Shown in pieces: positions 31,940-42,400 of a stretch of 64,000 nt of DNA (positions are counted from its first letter, which is position 1; each line of letters starts with the position of its first letter). The notes under the pieces were generated by a model. It had not been told where the DNA came from, did not search any database, and worked only from the letters and a program-made list of their open reading frames with translations. This DNA is from Drosophila miranda (lineage: Eukaryota > Arthropoda > Insecta > Diptera > Drosophilidae), in assembly GCF_003369915.1 (NCBI RefSeq), contig NC_046677.1, forward strand, positions 15,438,001 through 15,502,000, given 5' to 3'. Position numbers and translations under genes: made by a program.

Positions 31940-32572
31940 ATGATTGACAATTCATCTGCCTCCGAGTTGGAGGTGGAACGCACTTTTATGGCGTACCGAT
32001 CCGTCTCTTTGACCCCAACCTCCACGACCTGGATGCCGATTTTGGTTTCACTTTCACTTGTATGTCTATTTTTTCAGAAATGGATTAAAAATTTGAGTTT
32101 TCCCCAAGCGTCTATGGTTATACGGCAATCGTCGTATGCGTTGAAAGCGGTATCCAAAGGCCACACTTCTCTGGGTATCGTCGCGCCCGATGGCGTCGTC
32201 ATTGGCACAAAAACGCGAAAGACTGCGCATCTAAATCCACCAATGAGTGCAGCAGCTTCCTTTTGCTCCCTACAGTCTGACTATCGACCTGCGAGCTCCA
32301 TAGGACTCATTAAGCAAGGCAACAGCAGCAGCTTGCTCTGCACTGAACAGAATGCCATAGCCATCACAACAGCTCCTGCAGTAGTGTCGTCTGATTCCTT
32401 CCTGGACGAGGATGAATGTTTCTGGACGCGTAAAAGCGAGCCCACCTGTGCTAAGAGTAAGTCCAAGAAGGCGAGTTGCGGAAAGCGCAGACGCAAGAAG
32501 TCGGGTGGATGGGTGGATTTATCTAAGAAATTGCCAGCGCACCCAATCATTTCCAGAATGGTAATCCAGTAA
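31940..32572 (+). other. Chimeric ORF: Sps1-like 5' end + proteasome alpha-2-like piece + basic tail (copy B1)
   Basis: The first 15 or so codons (MIDNSSASELEVERTF) copy the Sps1-like N-terminus. One missing T then puts the rest out of frame with the Sps1 reading. From an internal ATG at 32114 the frame reads SSYALKAVSKGHTSLGIVAPDGVVIG and later SDYRPASSIGLIKQ, a pattern close to PSMA2 (LEYALAAVSGG..SVGIIASNGVVIA and GPDYRLLVKQ). The PSMA2 strands between and after are lost. The last 80 residues are unrelated: DSFLDEDECFW, then a Lys/Arg-rich KSKSKKASCGKRRRKKSGG stretch. The 210-codon frame stays open in both B units. It may be a young chimeric gene or only a passively open pseudogene. Confidence 0.5.
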
Positions 32573-32764
32573 TCATAAATACTAGCCTTAGTAAGACCAG
32601 TTAAGTTTTCTCTATAGTATTTCGATTAATAGTTAAGTTATTGTATCATTGACTTTTTGCTGTGGTTGTGGGTTGTGCAGCGGAATTTCGCGTGCACGGT
32701 TATTCACCCGCGGTTACAAGCTCTTATCGGCTGAGGATATATTGCTATAAGCTGCAACGTCCTC

Positions 32765-32911
32765 CTAGAATTCCGTCTCCAGCTGCTGGGAATAAGGAGC
32801 ACAGGTGGAGCGTAGTAACTGACGCTTTTGATGACGATTTTGTGGAGCTGGTCGCCCAGCCTGCCCGGTGGGTTCCCATGCGCCTGAAGATGGTTCAATC
32901 TGTCCGTTGGG
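32765..32911 (-). pseudogene. Truncated end of the repetitive ORF (copy B1)
   Basis: Matches the 3' end of the minus-strand repetitive ORF at 37152-37299. The match stops abruptly at about 32911, where an antisense Sps1-like fragment begins. Confidence 0.6.
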
Positions 32912-33029
32912 TCCAAATGTAAGTCGCCCAGCAAATGATTTTTTTGTGTAACGTCAGAGCCATGGTTACGGATGTCGAGTCCGGAAAACAGCGGCTGCTG
33001 CTGCTGCTGCGAGGCCGGCATCGGCACCG
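32911..33029 (-). pseudogene. Internal fragment of the Sps1-like gene
   Basis: Nearly identical to 19987-20105 of the Sps1-like gene, in the same orientation, including the Gln-codon run. It is joined on its left to the repetitive ORF remnant and on its right to the middle of the alpha-3-like gene. Only about 40 codons remain, so it is non-functional as a synthetase. Confidence 0.8.
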
Positions 33030-33582
33030 ACTCGCAGCCGATGCCACGAAACTGATTGATGAGATGCGAATGTCAGTCCAACGCTTCAGATTTAACTATG
33101 GAGAGATGATTCCATGTGAGGGACTCGTGGCCGATATATGCGACGTCAAGCAGTCCTACACTCAGTGGGGCGGCAGGCGGCCCTTCGGCGTTTCCATTCT
33201 CTTCATGGGCTGGGACGAAGTCTATGGCTACCAGCTGTACAATTCCGATCCCAGCGGCAACTACAGTGGCTGGAAGGCGACTGCCACTGGCCAGCACTTT
33301 GGCGTCGCCAGCTCTCTGCTGGAGCAAGAGATAGACCCCGAAGTATCCATTAGTCTGGAAGAAGCCAAGGACCTTGCCATGAAGGTACTGGACTGCGCTC
33401 TGGGAACCGCTAATCTGATTCCGAACAAGTTGGAGATGTCCACCTTGCACCGCGCAAGTGATGGCTGCTGCATCTACACTCTTTTTGAGATGACCGATGT
33501 GGAGAAGCTGACCGAAAAGTATAAGAAAGGGCTGGTCTGGCAGGAGCCGAAGGGGATGCCAACTAGGGGATGCAGTCCATAA
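33030..33582 (+). pseudogene. 5'-truncated proteasome alpha-3-like gene (copy B1)
   Basis: Begins in codon 77 or so of the alpha-3-like frame (LAADATKLIDEMRMS) and runs to the normal stop. It is nearly identical to the A copies (for example Val for Ala after RMS). The N-terminal alpha signature and start are missing. By chance the frame continues upstream into the antisense Sps1-like fragment to an ATG at 32935, giving a 215-codon fusion frame. A working subunit is unlikely without the N-terminal alpha-ring gate. Confidence 0.85.
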
Positions 33583-33943
33583 ACACATACACCTACATGT
33601 ACTACAGATTCTAAGAGCAATTATTATGCACATATTTGTACTTATTATATAGCAATTTTTGAAAGTTGTGTATTTACGTTCATACGTGATTACGTGATAT
33701 AAATGAAAAGAAAATTAAGTTGGATAATTATGGATGTACATTCATAGAGTCGACGGTGCTTTCCATCGATGACTCGATCCAGCGCCTTGTTCCAAGCGGC
33801 GACTCTGAAGGTGAAATAGAACAAACCAAAAGAATATTATTAATTTAAGAACGTAATTTAACTGATTTCGTATATTCGTACCGTTTACATCATTTCGCTG
33901 CATTTAAAGTATTTTGATTTTTTTCGTTAAACTCTTTTATCTT

Positions 33944-35675
33944 TTAAGAATTTATCTTGCAAATGGCAACCAGGCGATTGCGATCGACGAAGCCACTTTT
34001 AAGGAAAATTCGATTTCGCGGGGACTGAACCGTGCTGATTAGCGACTGATCAATGATGGCTTTTGTGGATGATAACTCCATCTCGGGGGACCTGACGAGA
34101 AGCTGAAAGTCAAAAGTACTCAGGTGGCAGTCCTTGCCCCAAACAACCATCAGATTGTTGCAATGGGAGAAACCTATCGATTCAATCATTGCGTTGTGCT
34201 GGGTCATGCAGTGTAGCATTCGCTCGTTGGTTGTGTCCCAAACAATGATCAGGTCATCTCGGCCACCAGAGACCAGGAAGCGCCCGCACACGGAGTACGC
34301 AAGGGCTTTGATGGGGGCCCTGTGGCCGCGGAAGAGCCGCATTTGAGCGCGGGTGTCGTAGTCCCAGATTCTGACGGTGGCGTCTGCCGATCCAGTGGCC
34401 AGGTACTCTCCATTCGGGTGGAAGAGGCAAATCTCCAATCGTGCCAAGTGGCCCAAGAATTCAAAAAGGGGCTCTGTGGAGTCCACTCCCCACACGCGCG
34501 CCACATTGTCGTTTGAGGCGGTGGCAAAGTGGCAGCCCCTCGGGGCGAACGCCAAACAGATGGCCCCGTGGTGAACATAGACAGTCTTGCACAGCGCGGT
34601 GCGTGTGCACCACAGCCGCATGGTGCGGTCAGCCGAGGAGGTGAGCAGGTGGCTGTCTCCAGGAGAAAAGGCGCAGGCCAGGACCGGCTTCTGGTGGGCG
34701 GAAATCAACGTCTCCCTTTGCAGGCTGTTCACGTCTTGCCAGTCCTTGTTCACGGCCACGACGTGGACCCTGCCGGAGCTAGTGCCAAATGCAACGGTGT
34801 AATGGTCTGCTGAATACGTCGCGCAAGTAACGTTGTCGTTGGGCGAGGGCATGGCATTGTTCATGATGAGGCTGGGCAGATTTTTCCGGTTGAACGGACA
34901 GTCCGGAATAACGTCCCTGGAAGCCCAGGCAAATGGCGCGGGCAAAGGACGATCTCGGAGGGTCTGCTCCTGGGGTATCTTGTCATCAGCGTAAGTTAGG
35001 ATTTCGAAGTGGTCCAAAAACCGCTTCAGGTGACCACTCGGCGAAAGCTGACATTCGAGTTCCTTGAATTGGTTGAAGGTGCTCGTGAGCATGCAGAACT
35101 TCACTTTGTCCGCACCAGATAGCAGTTCCAGGGCTCTTTGTGGCACGTCCAGTGGCTTGCGGATCAGCTTGAGCTTCTCGATGCGCCTCTTGTACGAGTC
35201 GTCCAGCTCGTGTTTGTTCCTGCCCACGAAGGATATAGCCCGCTGCAACTTTCCGCTCCACACCATTTGCAGGTAAGCAATGGCCAGAGTGGGATAGAGC
35301 ATCACGTATACTTCATACTTACGAAAGTCAACCATTTCCTTGGTGATCTTCCCGATCGTCTTGAACGTCTGCTCATAGTCCGCGAGTACTGTGGTGCAGA
35401 AGATCCTTTGCTGGATCGGCCCGAGTCCAGCGCCCTCATAAAAATCGACGAAATCTTCGTAGAATTTCTGCTTACGCACGACGTCACCTTTCTGCACCTC
35501 TGCACCCGACACGTGCTCTTTTTCCTGTGTCCGCTTCTGTGTCGGCTTCTGCGTGGTAATTTATTAGAAGCGAGACATTTTTTGCATGTCCCCATCGGTT
35601 TTATCTACTCACATTCTTTTTCCCGGGTTCCTTGCATTTTTTTTTGTTCGACTTCTTATTGTGGGGGTTACCCAT
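33944..35675 (-). CDS. TAF5/cannonball-like WD40 protein, copy B2
   Basis: Exons 35613-35675 and 33944-35548; 555 aa. It shares all frame-preserving indels with B1. It differs from B1 at about six residues, for example HYTVAFG for HCTVAFG and CMTQHNAM for CMIWHNAM. It is intact, with the same NTD2 and WD40 layout as the other copies. Confidence 0.87.
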
Positions 35676-35845
35676 TCTGATATAGGAATTTATAGGGCGA
35701 TTTCAATATAATTTGCCAACTGCACTCGCCAGACGTCCGTCCACACAGCACACGAGTCGTTCTAGAAAAGGGGAAACAGGGTTTCCATAGTTGCAATCGA
35801 CTTCGATATACACAGAAACAGCTGAGTGGCCTGCTTACATTACGA

Positions 35846-36019
35846 ATGAACGATGAGATTATCAAAAGGATTGCGCAGACGCAACCGTGTCCAATAGCCA
35901 CAGATTTGAATGTGAAGCTGCGACAGGATTTCAATGTAGTTCTGGACAGAGCACTGCAATTAGAAAATTGCAAACGCCAGCGTCCGTCCGAACTGATGAT
36001 GGGTATCGATACGGAATGA
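35846..36019 (+). CDS. 57-aa conserved small ORF (copy B2)
   Basis: Intact, with the same start MNDEIIKRIAQ and end MMGIDTE as the A copies. It is again 170 bp head-to-head from the TAF5-like start at 35675. The protein is unknown. Confidence 0.45.
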   Translation: MNDEIIKRIAQTQPCPIATDLNVKLRQDFNVVLDRALQLENCKRQRPSELMMGIDTE

Positions 36020-36325
36020 AACACTATCGATACAAAAAGTTGCGAAAATCAGGGCATACAAATTTAAATTCCGTCGAAAGCCGGAGTATGTATGTATACT
36101 TAATTTAATTAAATGATTTCCAATTTGAGTATTTAAATTTACTCGCAAAAACATCGATACGATACGATGTGGAAACGATTCCGTCGAACATCGATAAGAT
36201 TAGCAAAATCATAGCTTCATTGGACTTTTGCTTCATTGCTTTGGCGTTGCCTTTTCCGTCAAAAATTTGCCGAACAGGAATTTTTCCGAGTTCTCCGTAA
36301 AAGTTTCAACTGAAAAATAATTAAA

Positions 36326-36959
36326 ATGATTGACAATTCATCTGCCTCCGAGTTGGAGGTGGAACGCACTTTTTATGGCGTACCGATCCGTCTCTTTGAC
36401 CCCAACCTCCACGACCTGGATGCCGATTTTGGTTTCACTTTCACTTGTATGTCTATTTTTTCAGAAATGGATTAAAAATTTGAGTTTTCCCCAAGCGTCT
36501 ATGGTTATACGGCAATCGTCGTATGCGTTGAAAGCGGTATCCAAAGGCCACACTTCTCTGGGTATCGTCGCGCCCGATGGCGTCGTCATTGGCACAAAAA
36601 CGCGAAAGACTGCGCATCTAAATCCACCAATGAGTGCAGCAGCTTCCTTTTGCTCCCTACAGTCTGACTATCGACCTGCGAGCTCCATAGGACTCATTAA
36701 GCAAGGCAACAGCAGCAGCTTGCTCTGCACTGAACAGAATGCCATAGCCATCACAACAGCTCCTGCAGTAGTGTCGTCTGATTCCTTCCTGGACGAGGAT
36801 GAATGTTTCTGGACGCGTAAAAGCGAGCCCACCTGTGCTAAGAGTAAGTCCAAGAAGGCGAGTTGCGGAAAGCGCAGACGCAAGAAGTCGGGTGGATGGG
36901 TGGATTTATCTAAGAAATTGCCAGCGCACCCAATCATTTCCAGAATGGTAATCCAGTAA
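36326..36959 (+). other. Chimeric ORF region (copy B2)
   Basis: The Sps1-like 5' end here keeps the original frame: ATG at 36326, MIDNSSASELEVERTFYGVP, then HDLDADF, stopping after 49 codons at 36475. The PSMA2-related and basic-tail frame is in another register; it is open from 36330, with ATGs at 36375 and 36501, and ends at 36959 as in B1. B2 therefore shows the two parts as separate frames, and the long B1 fusion arises from loss of one T. Confidence 0.5.
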
Positions 36960-37151
36960 TCATAAATACTAGCCTTAGTAAGACCAGTTAAGTTTTCTCT
37001 ATAGTATTTCGATTAATAGTTAAGTTTTTGTATCATTGACTTTTTGCTGTGGTTGTGGGTTGTGCAGCGGAATTTCGCGTGCACGGTTATTCACCCGCGG
37101 TTACAAGCTCTTATCGGCTGAGGATATATTGCTATAAGCTGCAACGTCCTC

Positions 37152-37640
37152 CTAGAATTCCGTCTCCAGCTGCTGGTAATAAGGAGCACAGGTGGAGCGT
37201 AGTAACTGACGCTTTTGATGACGATTTTGTGGAGCTGGTCGCCCAGCCTGCCCGGTGGGTTCCCATGCGCCTGAAGATGGTTCAATCAGTCCGTTGGGGA
37301 CCCATGAGCCTGTGTATGGTGCATCCTGCCCGGTGGGTCCACAGGCGCTTGCAAATGGTCCATTCATTCCGGCGAGCACCAAGGCGCCTGCATATGGTCC
37401 GATTAGTCCGACGGGCACCCAGAGGCCTGCGTATGGAGCACTCTGTCCGGTACACACCCAGACGCCTGCAACAGGTGCAATCAGTCCGTTGGGGACCCAT
37501 GCGCCTGCGTATGGCGCACCCTGCCCGGCAGGCACAAAGACAGCTGTTGCATATGGGAGGATCCCCCAAGTAGAGCTGACAAATGGGCCACCCTGTCCAG
37601 CGAGCACCCAAGTCTTCGGTGGCATATTTTCTTGATTCAT
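37152..37640 (-). CDS. Repetitive Gly/Pro/Ala-rich ORF
   Basis: A 162-codon frame built of imperfect 13-15-residue repeats of the form APYAGxWVPxGLI, ending in a basic segment (NRHQKRQLLRS). The ATG at 37640 lies three bases after a good splice-acceptor-like tract (TTTTACTTTCAG), so an upstream exon is possible. Because the DNA is a tandem array with a 45-nt-like period, the plus strand is also open over the same span. I favour the minus strand for the acceptor and start, with low confidence. It resembles low-complexity structural or secreted proteins; no family is recognised. Confidence 0.35.
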   Translation of the reverse strand: MNQENMPPKTWVLAGQGGPFVSSTWGILPYATAVFVPAGQGAPYAGAWVPNGLIAPVAGVWVCTGQSAPYAGLWVPVGLIGPYAGALVLAGMNGPFASACGPTGQDAPYTGSWVPNGLIEPSSGAWEPTGQAGRPAPQNRHQKRQLLRSTCAPYYQQLETEF

Positions 37641-37673
37641 TATCTGAAAGTAAAATGGAAAAAATTAATGGAC

Positions 37674-37885
37674 ACATGGCAGGAGCGATGGACGTTGGAC
37701 CCACAAGATAATCCCAAACATCGAGTCATGGATAGGGCGGAGAGGTGCATAGATTCACACAAGAGGATCCAGAGCATGTGATCGGCCACTGCACTAGGTA
37801 CAGTTCTAAAACAGAGATTGTTCCACCATTAGAGGAGCTAATGGGCTTCATGTGTGAGAGGCTGACAGACCAGTTGCCACTGTAA
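37674..37885 (+). mobile_element. R1/jockey-type LINE fossil (ORF2 C-terminus)
   Basis: One frame reads RWT-type text (WTHKIIPNIESWIGRR) typical of the region after the reverse transcriptase in R1-like LINEs. After a stop and a deletion, another frame gives QEDPEHVIGHCTRYSSKTEI, matching the Cys/His EHVxxxCxR block near the end of such ORF2s, then LEELMGFMCERLTD. About 200 bp survive with several lesions. Recognition is from family motifs. Confidence 0.55.
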
Positions 37886-37920
37886 CTCATACGCAGTGTG
37901 GCCATATAACGCTCTCACAG

Positions 37921-38095
37921 TTGCAGCAATTTCGAGGCCACAGTAGGGACAACCTGCCCCTGAGCATCTGTGCCACGCGCACGCCCATAAAGCTGCAGCG
38001 CCAGCAGTTGGCCGTCGATGTGGGAGACCTGGAGTGCGATCGGACACACCTTCCAGTTTGTTCAAGTCAAGTCTCGTTGAATATCACCATTAAAT
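37921..38095 (+). pseudogene. Possible orphan exon remnant
   Basis: An acceptor-like CTCTCACAG tract is followed by a coding-looking stretch (QFRGHSRDNLPLSICATRTP, LAVDVGDLECDRT) to about 38060, then low-complexity DNA. I do not recognise it. Confidence 0.25.
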
Positions 38096-38169
38096 TTGTA
38101 TGTACATACATACATACATATGTATGTTCACACGCACACTTTTTGCCACATAGCAGAGAACGATTTTAG

Positions 38170-38995
38170 GTTAGAGACGACAGTGCTAAGGTTTTATGTA
38201 TGAAAATATGCAAAAATATGCACCTCTCAAATGCTCTCACCGCTTGCGCATTTTAAGAAAAAATAATGGAAAAATTCCATTAAACATAATGCTGTAGAAC
38301 TCCTGCAAAAGTGTTTGAAAGACTTACCGAGCTCTGATGCTGTTAATCGGAAAGTTGATTTTTGAGTGTTCTGTTAAATGTTTTGTCACCAGGACTCTGA
38401 ACAGGAAATTAAATTTTTATATTTAATTTTCTACTTTAAGTGAGCCTCCCGCGCAAAATATTTGGACTTCGCAATTTTCACCGAAAGAAAATGGCAAGAA
38501 GCTGTGCATAGAGATGGGTCGAAAAGACGAAAGAGGAGCCGAAATCAAATATGTAGCTATCGATATATTTTATAATTTTCGGTATATTGTTTTGGATTTG
38601 TACACTTCGCGGTCACACTGGATGGGACCAAAAGCTCCTTTGAAGCTTTTTGTCGAAGCATCAAACGATGTCTGACAAAAGCTCGCCGCCGCATTTAAAT
38701 TATAGGTCTGTCACTCGACACAAGCTTAAATGTATGAAAAATGCATCATATATTTCTGTGCCAAACGTCTACTTGTGGGCGGTAGCGCAAATTAGATGAC
38801 ATCCTGGAGCGCCACTGTATTTGGTATAATCTGGTTTACTTCTTTGCTGGATTGGACTAAAACTAAACGAATATATTTCGAATACGAAATACTGGCAATT
38901 TTTAAACGTCGCATGTTGGGTGGAAAAAGAACGTCGCAATTTGTGCGACATTTTCAGTGCTGCCAATTATTTAAGGGATAGTTTAGGATAGTGGT
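38170..38995. other. Non-coding region
   Basis: AT-rich with no supported gene. A small palindrome (AAAGCTCCTTTGAAGCTTT) lies near 38631. Confidence 0.5.
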
Positions 38996-39494
38996 GGGGG
39001 GGGGGGGGGGGGGGGGGGGGGAAGTATAAGAAATAAATAATATAAGAAACAATATGTTTCACTCCAACAGGGACAGACGGCGAGAATCGAAGAGGCCGGG
39101 TATGGCGTCATTAGTAAATATATCGTCATTGGTGTCGTCCACCTATTGTTAGTGTTAGTGCTTAAGGTCCGATGCTTGGATGATGATGTCACAGCTGCGG
39201 ATATCATATCCTGGATGGCGATATCTGATTGAAGCGTGATCCTGGCCTCGGGAGGGTTGCCAAAAACCGGAGAGAGGCTTCTGTGGCCGAAGGCACTAAC
39301 GGTGGGCGCCCAAGACCCACCGAGCGATCTTCCAGACGATTATTATTATTATTAATAATACAAATAGGCGGAACGGAGCTCAGCTCATATTCAGCTGAGG
39401 ATGGCTGACGCGGCTGGGTCCTGGCTAGGACCAATCCAATCCAATCCAAACAATACACTACCATAATCCCCAGCCCCCCCCCCCCCCCCCCCCC
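38996..39494. repeat. 452-bp segment bounded by G26 and C21 homopolymers
   Basis: An uninterrupted G run at 38996-39021 and a C run at 39474-39494 form an inverted pair around 452 bp of unique-looking DNA. That DNA contains (ATT)n near 39340 and CCAAT repeats near 39430. The runs could pair as a stem or form G-quadruplexes. They may also be unreliable in assembly. Confidence 0.6.
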
Positions 39495-42400
39495 ACAGCC
39501 CAGTTCGTTGTGACAGTAAAAATAAGTGGGCTTTTTTTTGCTCTATTAATTTTTGTTGCCTCTAACTAGTTGAGGCCTAAGGCCGAAGGCCCTAAGTCTT
39601 GTAAAATTTAATTGAGAGGGGTTGGCGGTGGACGAAATGGAGAGTGAGAGAAAGAGGAATACAGGGAGGCACGCTAGACCACTTCCGCACGCATAGACAC
39701 ACTCGCCTTGGCGCCTTATTAATAAAACAAATACCAGAGAGGAGACGGAGACGGCCATCGAGCCCGTGGAGGAGGACGGGGACAGGAGACGAGAAATAGA
39801 AGAAAGTCGAAGGAGAAGCTATGGAAAAACGTATTTTCCACAGCATTACCATATAAGCCATATTTTCAATAACCGTTCAGCAGGGTGGCAAACAGAAAGT
39901 GGCAAAAGTTTTTTTTTCCGCCTTCCGCAACTTTCTCTTACTCATCCAGCACCTTCGTCCCCTCTCTCTCTCCATCACCATCACCATCTCTCTCTATCTT
40001 TTGCTCGTTCTCTGTCGCTCTCCCTTGCTGTCGGGTTGGCTTTTGTGCGCCTCTTCCGCCTATTATTTGCGCATTTTATTTCCATTGAACATTTCATTGA
40101 CACTTTGACAGCAGCATTGACATTTGCGTGACTCGGGTGATTAGAATATGCGCCTCAGAGCAGGCAACAGACAAAGTTCACTTCCTGTCGCGCTCTCTCG
40201 CTCTCTCGCCCTCTCGCTCTATCGGTATCCACCCATCTCGGTCTTGCCCCATTTTGTATTCAATCTTATGGCTTAGTTTTTCATTGTCCCATAAAATGGC
40301 ATACGGCCATAGACTGTGCAATTAATTTTATTTCCGCCAAAGGGAAAACTGAATTTTATAACAAGAAAATCTGATGGTATTACGATCTGGGAAAATTCTA
40401 GAAAAATTAAGACTCCTTCGAGTGGGTCTGCACGATTCTGTCTAATAGTTGGGTGGGATATCAATTAGTCTCCCAAATTGAAGACCAGCACTATATAAAG
40501 GCTATGTATTTAGCTTCATCTGTAGTACGGATCTCCAGACGAAACAAACTTTCATCGCATAATTTAATTTAATGTGAATTTTGGAATTATTTAACCTTTA
40601 GACTGGTGTATTTAAAGCTTTTGTTTGGTGTAATAAAATATTTCTCTATTTCCATATGATAAATATTATAAATGAAACTCCATTTTAGTGTCAGATGAAT
40701 ATAAAACCCCTACAAACATTTCAAAATATGCTAAAAATGTAAGTTATATAAAATTGTTTTACTTTTAATTCCTCATTTGACAATAGGCAATCTGCAGTTC
40801 GGTATATATTTTGTTACCTGCTGTACTCGGAAGTCAAGTCTATCTTTTTGGGCGTATATGTCAGTTCTATCGTTCGATTTGTGTGCATACTCGTAGTTCT
40901 CAAGGATTGATGCATTCCCTTAAACGACTTTGGGGAGCATCTGCTTTTCTGGCTGCCTCCCTTCGCGCCCCCCTATTCAATCCACCTCTACGTATACGAG
41001 CTGGAACGTGTTTCATTCCATTTGTTTCGTTGGCTTGCTACCGTGCCGTGAAATTTATTTGGCTTGTAATGCGATTCGCCTTGGCTGGGCTGGGCTGTCG
41101 TGTCGTGTCGTGTCGCAGAGCTAATGCCGGCACATCTGTATAGCCGGGAGAGATCTCCTCTAACCTGGCCCGGAGATAAACGATTGCCGCTTAAAGCACT
41201 TGATGTGCCAATTTTCATAGTTGATGCCGGCTTCCGTTGTCTTTTCTTTACTGCCGCTCTTTGTGCGACTCCTAGAGAGTCCTCTGGCGTCCTTGAAATT
41301 GCCTCAAGATGTCGACAGTTGTTGAGTGGACAAAAGTCGCACAAGTTTTTGCATTTCCCTTGCAGTTTTCCGCTTGCAGTTTATGCAGCTGCTCAGTTTG
41401 ATTTGCCTCGGCTATGGCCAAGTTCTTCCTCCGCCAACTTTGTCCACTTTCCACTTTAAGAGTTGTAAGAAGAAACCATGCTTTCGTTGGCTAATTTAAT
41501 CTTCTACACAGAAAGAACGCCCAAAATCATATTACCTCTAATTGAGTTGCCTTCTGTCGCAAGGCTTCTTCTTATTTTATGAAATGAACTCCGGCAGGTC
41601 CAACCGCATTGAAATCCAATAAAAAGCTAATAAATTAAATAATAAAAGACGAAGCCAGGGCAGGATATAGCCTAGCAGAGGAAAGGAATGTAAGGAGTAG
41701 ATTTTTCATTCAATTAATTTATCAACTAATCTATTAGCATGATGGTTTCCCCTGCCACCTGAGCAGTTTATAATTGCACAGCTCTCCAACGAGTCATGAC
41801 CCCAAGTCCTGTCATTGCACTGAACACACACACACACACAGACACACGTACACACGGATATAGGGCTATACGGCAGTGCACTGACATAACCCCACCATCC
41901 ATGGCGCTATCCCGTCATCCATCTCTTGTTAGCTAAACACAATCGAATGGCAGACAAAAGGCATCAGCGGAATACAGCCAGATAGTCAGATGGTCTGATA
42001 TTACGAATACGCTCCGTGGTTCGCTGCTGACACACTGACTGACTGACTGACTGACTGACTGACTGACTGACTGTTTGTCTACTTTTGCTGTTGGAGGGTT
42101 CTTCTTTTTTTCGTTTTGTGTTACTTTTGCCATAAGCCTGGGGCATTTAATTGAACAAGTGAGCACTTTATTAAAATGTCACTCAACTGTGTTTAGCGGA
42201 GGGCTGGGATGAGATGCAGTGGGTTGGCGTTGAATGCTGACGTCGCGACGCGGTCTGTGCAAATTTCATTACAGCTGTGTCAGGCATTTTGACAGCCAGT
42301 TTCACCTACATTTAACACAGTCACAGCACCAACAAGAGCCACAACAATAGCAACAGGAACGGGAACAGGGAACAGGGAACGGTAGCAGTTCCAGTCACGG

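Larger units (their letters stand above)
29320..33719 (-). repeat. Amplified unit B1 (inverted)
   Basis: Inverted relative to A1/A2, and repeated directly as B2 at an offset of 4400 bp (4387 past about 32000). It contains the TAF5-like gene, a broken 57-aa ORF, an Sps1-like 5' fragment, a chimeric ORF, a truncated repetitive ORF, an antisense Sps1-like fragment and a truncated alpha-3-like gene. Confidence 0.9.
33720..37660 (-). repeat. Amplified unit B2 (inverted)
   Basis: Second inverted copy. It has the same order as B1 but keeps the complete repetitive ORF at its right end rather than being interrupted at 32911. No alpha-3-like sequence follows it. The right boundary is not sharp. Confidence 0.85.

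Noticed and set aside
32935-33582. 215-codon fusion of antisense Sps1-like sequence to the alpha-3-like gene as a real gene
   Set aside because: The upstream part is antisense sequence open by chance, and the alpha-ring N-terminus is missing.
39204-39464. 86-codon minus-strand frame inside the G/C-bounded segment
   Set aside because: It includes Asn and Pro runs from simple repeats, and no family was recognised.
40811-41143. 110-codon frame
   Set aside because: It is low in coding character, overlaps frames on the other strand and has no splice or motif support.
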